In this document: positions 14,214 through 20,820 of the stretch, piece by piece
Position numbering within the stretch: the first letter of the stretch is position 1
How the letters are laid out: every line of letters starts with the position of its first letter
Assembly (NCBI GenBank): GCA_002372325.1
Contig: DFFT01000143.1
Coordinates: 30,539 to 54,608, forward strand
DNA: 24,070 bases
From: Succinivibrionaceae bacterium UBA3769
GTDB lineage: Bacteria > Pseudomonadota > Gammaproteobacteria > Enterobacterales > Succinivibrionaceae
Direction: 5' to 3'
Notes under the pieces: generated by a model
Database searches by the model: none
The model's input: only the letters and a program-made list of their open reading frames with translations
What the model was told of the DNA's origin: nothing
Translations under genes and position numbers: made by a program

Positions 14214-16118
14214 ATGGAAAATTCTTCTGCATTTATTTCGTTAAGACAGCTAATCATTGATGGAAAGGAGAGAGGGTATCTCACTAAATCTGAAATCAAA
14301 GAGCATTTGCCAGCCGAATTTGAAGATGATGAAAAGCTGGAGGATTTTTTTCAGCGCTGCGAGGAGATGGACATTCAGATTTACGACAAGCCTCCGGAAT
14401 CTGATGATCTGATTCTCAATCAGACGGCCTCCGAAACTGAAAAAATGATGTCCGATATCGGGAAGACCACTGACCCGGTAAGGATGTACATGCGCGAAAT
14501 GGGCAGCGTGGGCCTTCTGGATCGCAAAACCGAGGTGCAGATTGCCCGCAGAATCGAAGAAAGCGTCCGCGGCGTGCAGTCATGTCTGGGCCGCTGTCCT
14601 TTGGTGGTAAAGCTGTTTCTGGATCAGTTCCAGGAGATTTCCAGTCAGAATTCCCGCATTTCCGACATTGTTTCCGGCTTCCGGCTGGAGAACGAAGATG
14701 ACGGCGATGGCGATGAGGTCAGGGAGGAGGAAACTCCCGAGACCGGGGAGCCGGAAACCGAGGATCCGGTTTCCGATGAGGCCATTTCCGATGATGCCGC
14801 TCCCGGCGACGATGCGGATGACGATGCCGAAAGCGACGGCGGCGATGCCAAGGATGACGGCGATATGGATGACAGCGGGGGTTCCGGTCCTTCTCTGGAG
14901 GAGGTGGCTGCCCAGATGGTGTATCTGGACAAGGCCTGGCGTTCCTTTGAAAAGGCCCGGGAAAAGTACGGCATCAGACATGCCCAGACCCATCGCGCTC
15001 TCACCCTGATGGAGAAGGAGTTTGTCAGGTTCAAGCTGCCTCAGAAGGAGCTTACCTACCTCTCCCGGACGGCTCAGGATCATTTCTCGGAAATGCGGCC
15101 TCATGATGATTTCATGGCCGATACCCTGAAAAAGCGCTGCGGCATGGATCAGCCCTCCTACCGGAAGCTCTATCTTGATAACCGGAAGGTCTTTGACCGG
15201 AACTGGTACGAGACTCTGGTAAATTCCGATCGTCCCTTTGCTGAAAAGATCCGCGCTCATGAAGAGAGGATTCTGCCGGAGCTGGAACGCATTTCCGCTA
15301 TTGAGGAAAAGATCGGCATTGAGATCTATAAGCTCCGGGATCTGAAAAAGGAGCTCATTCTGTGGGATCAGAATGCTCAGAAGGCCAAGGGGGAGATGAT
15401 TAATGCCAATCTCCGTCTGGTGATCTCCATTGCTAAGAAATACACAGGCCGGGGCATGCAGTTCCTGGATCTGGTGCAGGAGGGCAATATCGGCCTTATG
15501 AAGGCGGTGGATAAGTTTGAATACAAGAGAGGCTTCAAATTTTCAACCTACGCCACCTGGTGGATCCGGCAGGCCATTACCCGTTCCATTGCCGATCAGG
15601 CCCGGACTATCAGAATTCCGGTGCACATGATTGAAACCATCAACAAGCTGAACCGGGTGTCCCGGCAGATGCTGCAGGAGAACGGCCGGGAGCCTACTCC
15701 GGAGGATCTGGCCAAGAGGATGGGACTTCCGGTGGACAAGATCCGCAAGGTGATGAAGATTTCCAAGGAGCCGGTTTCCATGGAGAAGCCCGTGGGTGAC
15801 GATGATGATTCGCATTATGGGGATTTTCTGGAGGATACCACGCTGCCGCTCCCGGCTGACGTGGCCACGGTGGACAGTCTTAAGGACATCACCGAAAAGG
15901 CCCTGAGCGGACTTTCGCCCCGGGAGGCCCGGGTTATCAGAATGCGTTTCGGCATTGGCATGAGCTCCGACCATACTCTGGAAGAGGTGGGGAAGCAATT
16001 TGACGTAACCCGGGAACGGATTCGGCAGATCGAGGCCAAGGCTCTCCGGAAGCTGCGGCATCCCAGCAGATCCACCGCTCTCCGGAGCTTCCTGGACAGC
16101 AATCAGGAAGCGGTTTAG
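14214..16118 (+). CDS. rpoD: primary sigma factor RpoD, copy 2 (canonical)
   Basis: A second full group 1 sigma-70, 634 aa. Region 1.1 begins GYLTKSEIKEHLP and region 1.2 has DPVRMYMREMG (87-97). An acidic stretch lies at about 160-222. Region 2.2 keeps the standard FLDLVQEGNIGLMKAVDKFE (417-436) and region 2.4 has YATWWIRQAITRSIADQAR (446-464). Region 3.0 has HMIETINKLNR and region 4.2 FDVTRERIRQIEAKALRKLR, nearly as in E. coli. It shares with copy 1 a shortened 1.1-1.2 linker (LNQTA(S/G)ETE) and GIGM.SDHT in region 4, so the two look like a duplication within this lineage. The ribosome site is AAGGCGG. A strong terminator follows. Confidence 0.95.
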   Translation: MENSSAFISLRQLIIDGKERGYLTKSEIKEHLPAEFEDDEKLEDFFQRCEEMDIQIYDKPPESDDLILNQTASETEKMMSDIGKTTDPVRMYMREMGSVGLLDRKTEVQIARRIEESVRGVQSCLGRCPLVVKLFLDQFQEISSQNSRISDIVSGFRLENEDDGDGDEVREEETPETGEPETEDPVSDEAISDDAAPGDDADDDAESDGGDAKDDGDMDDSGGSGPSLEEVAAQMVYLDKAWRSFEKAREKYGIRHAQTHRALTLMEKEFVRFKLPQKELTYLSRTAQDHFSEMRPHDDFMADTLKKRCGMDQPSYRKLYLDNRKVFDRNWYETLVNSDRPFAEKIRAHEERILPELERISAIEEKIGIEIYKLRDLKKELILWDQNAQKAKGEMINANLRLVISIAKKYTGRGMQFLDLVQEGNIGLMKAVDKFEYKRGFKFSTYATWWIRQAITRSIADQARTIRIPVHMIETINKLNRVSRQMLQENGREPTPEDLAKRMGLPVDKIRKVMKISKEPVSMEKPVGDDDDSHYGDFLEDTTLPLPADVATVDSLKDITEKALSGLSPREARVIRMRFGIGMSSDHTLEEVGKQFDVTRERIRQIEAKALRKLRHPSRSTALRSFLDSNQEAV

Positions 16119-16138
16119 CAGGTTTTGCTTATGAAGAG

Positions 16139-16164
16139 AAGGGCCCTTAGCGGGCTCTTTTTTT
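16139..16164 (+). terminator. terminator after the second rpoD
   Basis: AAGGGCCC (16139-16146) and GGGCTCTT (16152-16159) pair with one G-T, and a T run reaches 16164. It lies 21 nt after the stop. Confidence 0.9.
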
Positions 16165-16202
16165 GTTTGGGGAATCGGAAGCAGAGGGAGAATAAGAGTC
16201 CG

Positions 16203-16238
16203 GACAGGAAGGACATGAGCCGACAGGAAGGACATGAG
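16203..16238 (+). repeat. two tandem 17-bp repeats
   Basis: GACAGGAAGGACATGAG occurs at 16203-16219 and again at 16222-16238, a 19-bp period, in the purine-rich gap between the rpoD terminator and the tRNA gene. No gene is visible in 16165-16412. Confidence 0.85.
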
Positions 16239-16369
16239 GGAATCAGAAAAGACTCGGGGAAAAACGGGCATGGAGCACATGGGGGAGAATCCGGGATCGG
16301 TTTACCGGGCAGGCTGAGCCGTGGCGAAGGGAGGGCGCGTGAGACGGGTAAAAAAGTTTCCGGAAATAT

Positions 16370-16398
16370 TAGACAAGGCGGGATTTGACTTGTATAAT
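16370..16398 (+). promoter_or_regulatory. promoter of tRNA-Met
   Basis: TAGACA (16370-16375, five of six) and a perfect TATAAT (16393-16398) are separated by 17 nt. Transcription would start a few nt before the mature tRNA at 16413. Confidence 0.8.
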
Positions 16399-16412
16399 TG
16401 CAACCGTTCCGC

Positions 16413-16489
16413 GGCCCATTAGCTCAGTCGGTTAGAGCAGACGACTCATAATCGTTTGGTCCACTGTTCAAGTCAGTGATGGGCCACCA
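16413..16489 (+). tRNA. elongator tRNA-Met (CAT)
   Basis: 77 nt with acceptor stem GGCCCAT/ATGGGCC, D-arm TAGCTCAGTCGGTTAGAGCA, anticodon loop CTCATAA with anticodon CAT (16447-16449), T-arm CACTG-TTCAAGT-CAGTG and encoded CCA (16487-16489). It matches the layout of E. coli elongator tRNA-Met: the T-loop and acceptor differ from the initiator type, and the first acceptor pair is complementary. An isoleucine tRNA with a modified CAT anticodon is possible but less likely. Confidence 0.93.
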
Positions 16490-16550
16490 GTTCAGAACAA
16501 AAAATCCTTTCTTTATTTCTTTTTCATTTCTCTTCTTTATTCAGCGTCTG

Positions 16551-18122
16551 ATGTCTCATATCACCGTCACCATTTCAGAGTTAACTTCAGAAGGCACGGG
16601 TTTAGGCTTTCTTAATGGCAAAAAGGTCTTTGTTCCCGGAGCCTTTCCCGGGGAAACGGTAACTCTGGAACCCGTTATTGATAAGCCGGGGTATATCTCC
16701 GGAAAACTCCTCTCCGTTCAGGAGCGGAGCTCGGACAGAATTCCGGATTTCTGCCAGGTTAAGTGCGGGGGCTGCTCCTTTACCGCTCTCTCATATAAAG
16801 CGGAGCTCCGCTTTAAATCTGCTTATCTCATGAATCTCTTTAAGGATCTTCCGGGGTTTTCGGAAGAAAAGTATTGCGGCATTACCGGAATGCCTAATCC
16901 TTTCCGCTACCGGAACAAGGCGGTTTACGTGGCCGGTTGGGACAATTCTGCCTCCGGGGAGCCGGAGCTTCAGAACCGGAAAGCCGGGGATGAATGGAAT
17001 GACAGGAAACCGGGGGATGAGAGCGGTGAGAGGAAAGAGGGGCATGACAGCAAGAAAGCGGGGGATAAGAGTAAAAAGGAGCAGGCTGAGAATAAGGGCA
17101 GGAACAATAATGGCAGCGGCAGATTTATGCTGGGCCTTTATGAAAGGGATTCTCACAAAATCATCCCTGTCCCGGACTGTCTTCTGGAGCCTTTCTGGAT
17201 GAACCGGGTGCGTAACGGGCTTCGGGATCTGATAAACGAAACCATTTACGGCGGAAATTCTCTGGGGGGCGATCCCCGGGAAATGAAGACATTTTCCGAA
17301 AACCTCCGCTATCTCTTTTTGCGGGGAGCTCCGGACGGGGAAAAATCCGGGGAGGCTGATGCCGCCTTCCGGAGATGCGCGGTTCTGGTGGTCAGAACCA
17401 TGAATGATGATGCGGCTTCTCCTGGGGGCGTTCCGGAGGCGGTGCTGAGTTTTTTGGAACAGGCCGGGATCGCCAATATTGCGGTGAATTTCAATAATGA
17501 TCCCGGAAACCGGATCTTCGGGGAAAGCTTTCAGGCAGTCCGGGGCGGGCTTTATGCGGAAATGCCGCTTCTGGGGCGGGTGTTCCGGGTGCGGCCGGAG
17601 TCGTTTTTTCAGATAAACGGCGAAATTACCGGGCTTCTGTACGATAAAGCCATTGAGCTTCTGGATCCGGCTCTGGATACCAGGATAGCGGATCTTTATT
17701 CCGGCATCGGTACCATCTCCTTCCGTCTTGCGGATCGGGCGGGGGAAACCTTTGGGATTGAGGTGGTTCCCGAAGCGGTGCGGGATGCGGAAAGAAACAG
17801 CGAGATCTTCGGCATCGCCAATGCCAGATTTTATGCTGGCAGGGTTGAGGATGTTCTTCCGGAACTGGTTAAAGGCGGAGTCAGGTTTGACGGTGTTATT
17901 CTGGATCCTGCCAGAAAGGGGCTGGAGGAGAGCGTGGCGGATACTCTGGCTGCTCTCAGAGTGCCCCGGATTGTGTATATCTCCTGCAATCCCAAAACCC
18001 AGAAGCGGGACATGGCATGGTTTATTAAACGCGGTTATCAGCTGGAATGCCTTTATGCTTTTGACATGTTCCCGCATACATGTCACGTCGAGACCGTAGT
18101 TTTATTATCAAGGGCAAAATAG
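16551..18122 (+). CDS. rlmD: 23S rRNA (uracil-5-)-methyltransferase, RlmD/RumA family
   Basis: SAM-dependent m5U methyltransferase, 523 aa from the ATG at 16551. An in-frame ATG at 16476 lies inside the tRNA and is rejected. The N-terminal TRAM-like domain (1-60) is followed by iron-sulfur cysteines C68, C72, C75 (DFCQVKCGGC) and C210. The SAM-binding loop is DLYSGIGTISF (381-391) and Q354 lies in FFQINGE. The nucleophile is C479 (YISCNP) and the base is E514 (FPHTCHVETV). Residues about 131-190 are a Lys/Gly/Asp/Glu-rich insertion of imperfect repeats (RKAGDEWND, RKPGDESGE, RKEGHDS, KKAGDKS) absent from the relatives I know. The RlmC/RlmCD subtype cannot be separated by eye. Confidence 0.87.
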   Translation: MSHITVTISELTSEGTGLGFLNGKKVFVPGAFPGETVTLEPVIDKPGYISGKLLSVQERSSDRIPDFCQVKCGGCSFTALSYKAELRFKSAYLMNLFKDLPGFSEEKYCGITGMPNPFRYRNKAVYVAGWDNSASGEPELQNRKAGDEWNDRKPGDESGERKEGHDSKKAGDKSKKEQAENKGRNNNGSGRFMLGLYERDSHKIIPVPDCLLEPFWMNRVRNGLRDLINETIYGGNSLGGDPREMKTFSENLRYLFLRGAPDGEKSGEADAAFRRCAVLVVRTMNDDAASPGGVPEAVLSFLEQAGIANIAVNFNNDPGNRIFGESFQAVRGGLYAEMPLLGRVFRVRPESFFQINGEITGLLYDKAIELLDPALDTRIADLYSGIGTISFRLADRAGETFGIEVVPEAVRDAERNSEIFGIANARFYAGRVEDVLPELVKGGVRFDGVILDPARKGLEESVADTLAALRVPRIVYISCNPKTQKRDMAWFIKRGYQLECLYAFDMFPHTCHVETVVLLSRAK

Positions 18123-18494
18123 ACCGGCTCTGAAAGTCCTTGAAATCAAAGGGTTTGCGGAGTTTGATGCTTTTTTGAGCATGACTGTAAAGAGCGATTT
18201 TGACTGTATGTGAAAACACTTTAAGGCGGAAAGATACCATTTTGCGTTTGCGGAAGGAAATGGCGTGAATTGTGCCTAATCTTGGATGTGAAAAGTAATG
18301 TACTTTTCAGAAAACAATGAAAAAACGGCGGGGGCATAATCAGTACAACCCCTCGGAAATCAAAAAAACTGCTGCATTGTTCATAGTGGCAGGAACCAAA
18401 ACTTGAGGACATAACGGAGTACAGCAGATTCATCTCATAACGAATATCAGGAATAGCAGCAAATCTTGCAGTCTAGTGTTGGCGATATAAGGTA
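18123..18494 (+). other. AT-rich gap at the start of the accessory region
   Basis: No complete gene. It holds a perfect 9-bp inverted repeat TGAAAAGTA-ATG-TACTTTTCA (18289-18309). A 29-codon frame at 18317-18406 begins MKKRRGHNQYNPSEIKKTAA and has no ribosome site; its HTH-like start followed by an early stop suggests a gene remnant. No promoter for the following gene was clear. Confidence 0.6.
18317..18406 (+). pseudogene. possible N-terminal fragment of a DNA-binding protein
   Basis: The basic start MKKRRGHNQYNPSEIKK followed by TAALFIVAGTKT and TGA resembles the opening of transposase or phage HTH proteins. Shifting the frame at the stop continues as EDITEYSRFIS before another stop, which suggests a frameshifted remnant. 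The assignment is weak. Confidence 0.2.
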
Positions 18495-20180
18495 ATGGTG
18501 ATTTCTATGATGACTATAGAACAAATCCTAGCTATGGATGAGAAACAGATCTTTGATCGTAAAAGTATTCAAATTAAGCCTTCTGATTTATCCGCAACTA
18601 TCTGTGCTTTTGCCAACGCAGACGGAGGTACGATCGCAATAGGAATTTCAGATAAACATAAACGCATTGAAGGTATTGATTATCATACAGAGCAGTTAAA
18701 TGAAATTTTAAGAACACCAATTGATTTTTGTGTTCCTTCAGTTCCTGTCAGTGTAGAATTTGTTGAATGCATTAATTCTGACGGAAAGAAAGATCATGTT
18801 CTGCTAATGCATATTGAAGCTAGTCCTCTTTTTCATGCAAATCAAGCAGATGAAGCCTATATTCGGGTTGGTGATAAAAGTAAAAAATTAGACTTTAATG
18901 ATCGCTTGATGCTAATGTACGCTAAAGGTGTTCGTTATTATGAGGATGAACCGGTTGCTGATGCTTCAATTGCAGATCTTGACATGGATTTTATCGGCCA
19001 GTATTGTACGAAAATAGGTTATGGAAAAACTCCTGAACAATACGTCCGAGAAAATAAAAAATTCGTAACAATCAAGAATGGCAAAGAACAGGTTTCAGTT
19101 GCTGCTGTTCTGCTTTTTGGAAAGAAGCCTCAGCTCTTTTTCCCAAGGGCGTTCATTCGCTTTATCCGTTATGATGGGATTGAACCTTTGGTAGGAAAAG
19201 ATATGAATGTTGTTAAAGATGTAATCTTTGAAGGACGAATTCTTGAACAAGTAGAAAAAGCTGTAGCATTCATTCAAAATCAAATGAAAGAAAGAACATA
19301 TCTCGGCAATAACGGAGTTTTTATTACCGAAGAAGAATACAGCAAGTTTGTTCGTACGGAACTTGTTGTAAATGCAGTTGCGCATAGGGATTACGGGATA
19401 AAAGGAACTGATATTCAAATAAAAATGTTTGATAACAGGCTTGAAGTTGATAGTCCTGGTGTTTTTCCGGGAATGGTCAAGAAAGAGAATATTCGTTACA
19501 CTCACTTTTCCAGAAATCCCAAAATAGCTTCGTTCTTGAAAGATTATGCCTATGTGAAAGAGTACGGTGAAGGCGTTGATCGCATGTGCAACGAACTTGA
19601 GGCCATCGGACTTCCTTGCCCTGCGTATGACAACAGTTCCTTCATACTCAAAACAACGGTAATGAGCGCATCGGCATGGCCTTCAAAGTCTGGTGTAAAG
19701 AATATTTTTGCCGATTCGCAGTCAGAATTGCCGATTGGTGGAGAAAATCTTGCCGATTCGCAGGCGGAATTGCCGATTGGTGGTGAAAAACTTGCCGATT
19801 CGCACTCAGAATTGCCGATTGGTGGTGAAAAACTTGCCGATTCGCAGTCAGAATTGCCTATTGGCGAAGAAAAATCTGCCGATTGTGGGATGAAATCAAA
19901 TATAAACATAGCAAAAACGATAAAATTATCTGCCACATCTTTTGATGAATTGCTAAATGATAGGTCATATTCTGAAAAGATTAATTCAAGTTTAAGATTA
20001 ATATATCAACATGTTGATGATAATCAAATATTTGATTCCAATTATATCGTAAAAATATTGAAATGTTCTGAACGAACTGCTCGAAATCTTGTCAACAAGC
20101 TTAAAGAAATGGGAGTGCTAGTGGTTGTAACAGGAAATGGAAAAGGTAATTATCGATTCAAATATAAAGATGAATTGTAA
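18495..20180 (+). CDS. Schlafen AlbA_2 / RecG-C-like ATPase regulator with tandem repeats
   Basis: 561 aa. Residues 20-145 are an AlbA_2 (Schlafen-type) domain with FANADGGTIAIGISD (39-53). Residues about 245-390 resemble the GHKL-like 'RecG C-terminal' ATPase module: RTELVVNAVAHRDYG (287-301), DSPGVFPG (319-326), RNPKIA and YGEGVDRM. Residues 406-463 are four and a fraction 14-residue repeats (LADSQSELPIGGEK). Residues about 495-560 form a winged helix (KCSERTARNLVNKLKEMG). Such proteins are usually called ATP-binding transcriptional regulators and several sit in defence islands; the target is unknown. The start is uncertain: ATG 18507 or 18510 has GGTG in front and may be the real one. The gene is much more AT-rich than the core genes. 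Confidence 0.85.
   Translation: MVISMMTIEQILAMDEKQIFDRKSIQIKPSDLSATICAFANADGGTIAIGISDKHKRIEGIDYHTEQLNEILRTPIDFCVPSVPVSVEFVECINSDGKKDHVLLMHIEASPLFHANQADEAYIRVGDKSKKLDFNDRLMLMYAKGVRYYEDEPVADASIADLDMDFIGQYCTKIGYGKTPEQYVRENKKFVTIKNGKEQVSVAAVLLFGKKPQLFFPRAFIRFIRYDGIEPLVGKDMNVVKDVIFEGRILEQVEKAVAFIQNQMKERTYLGNNGVFITEEEYSKFVRTELVVNAVAHRDYGIKGTDIQIKMFDNRLEVDSPGVFPGMVKKENIRYTHFSRNPKIASFLKDYAYVKEYGEGVDRMCNELEAIGLPCPAYDNSSFILKTTVMSASAWPSKSGVKNIFADSQSELPIGGENLADSQAELPIGGEKLADSHSELPIGGEKLADSQSELPIGEEKSADCGMKSNINIAKTIKLSATSFDELLNDRSYSEKINSSLRLIYQHVDDNQIFDSNYIVKILKCSERTARNLVNKLKEMGVLVVVTGNGKGNYRFKYKDEL
19710..19890 (+). repeat. 42-bp in-frame tandem repeat
   Basis: Units start at 19710, 19752, 19794, 19836 and 19878 (last one partial), exactly 42 bp apart, so copy number can change without breaking the frame. 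Each unit holds the word TTGCCGATT twice (for example at 19708, 19728, 19750, 19770, 19792, 19812, 19834), alternately 20 and 22 bp apart. One occurrence is read as L-A-D and the other as L-P-I. Confidence 0.95.
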
Positions 20181-20350
20181 GTACAGATTAATAATAAGTA
20201 TAAATTAAAATTTATTATCTTGAATAATATGTAATATTAATGTATTATATTGATTTAATATATTTCTGGGTAGTTGGTTATATTTTATACTAAATTCCCT
20301 AAACTGTTGAAAATAAATGCAGTGTCTTCGTTTAAAGGAAAGGTGTAATT

Positions 20351-20462
20351 ATGTTGGTTAATATATCAAAACAGATTATTGATCAAAAAATAGGCAAGAT
20401 TATGAATGATAATCCTGACTATTTTTTCCGGTGATGATGAAGATCTTTGTGTTTTCCGATAA
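20351..20462 (+). pseudogene. frameshifted N-terminal fragment, AIPR-like
   Basis: AAAGGAAAGG precedes ATG 20351. The frame reads MLVNISKQIIDQKIGKIMND then NPDYFFR and stops at 20434. The run of six T at 20422-20427 lies just before the stop. Moving one base at this run continues as SGDDEDLCVFR to a stop at 20462. The pattern 'IIDQKIxKIMxDNPxYF...DDEDL' resembles the start of AIPR (abortive infection phage resistance) proteins as I remember them. The rest of such a protein is missing, so it is a remnant. The family call is tentative. Confidence 0.35.
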
Positions 20463-20744
20463 ATTTGCCGATTTTGGACAACCTTGTGCATTAGGTTTTG
20501 AAAAGAGAGGCTTGAAAAGTTTTGAGGTTAAGGGAGGTTATTTAGCGGGGTCATGAAGGGGGGCGCTGAAGAAAAAATGCAAATAACTGCTTCAGAAATT
20601 ACGTTTTCAGTGGCGTAAGGCTTCGTTTGTTCAGAATTTTCAGTTGATCCAAAATTATTGCCGAAAGCCTAGAAATCTAGATTTAGTTCTGTTATGCCGT
20701 ACTCGAATCCTTTACTTATTGTCTGGGATCTATAAAGGCTTCAG

Positions 20745-20773
20745 CCACTGGGCCAGGTTAACCAGTGGTTTTT
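20745..20773 (+). terminator. plus-strand terminator before the AAA-ATPase genes
   Basis: CCACTGG (20745-20751) pairs perfectly with CCAGTGG (20762-20768) around a 10-nt loop, and five T follow. It probably ended the transcript of the now-broken gene, or stops read-through from the AlbA_2 gene. Confidence 0.75.
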
Positions 20774-20792
20774 GGTCCGATATCATTATCAA

Positions 20793-20820
20793 TTAAAGAG
20801 CCTCGTTTCCGGAAGCTCTT
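20793..20820 (-). terminator. terminator of the first AAA-ATPase gene
   Basis: Read on the minus strand, AAGAGC and GCTCTT (plus 20815-20820 and 20796-20801) form a stem with TTCCGGAA in the loop, followed by TTAATT. It overlaps the stop codon at 20819-20821. Confidence 0.5.

Larger units (their letters stand above)
20181..20818 (+). other. AT-rich gap with a broken gene start and terminators
   Basis: 638 bp without an intact gene. It contains very AT-rich DNA with short dyads (20190-20290), the frameshifted fragment at 20351-20462, another TTGCCGATT word at 20465, and two facing terminators (20745 and 20793). Nothing else was recognised. Confidence 0.7.

Noticed and set aside
14210..14215. 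TATAAT overlapping the start codon of the second rpoD
   Set aside because: No -35 element lies 16-18 nt upstream; a start there would fall inside the gene. Likely chance.
16476..16550. 25-codon upstream extension of rlmD
   Set aside because: The start lies within the tRNA-Met gene and the added residues are not family-like; the ATG at 16551 begins the TRAM-like domain.
16413..18122. tRNA-Met as the integration site of the AT-rich region
   Set aside because: A core-like rlmD lies between, and no copy of the tRNA 3' end was seen downstream.
18221..18433. 70-codon minus-strand frame after rlmD
   Set aside because: Cysteine- and phenylalanine-rich antisense of the remnant region without ribosome site or known family.
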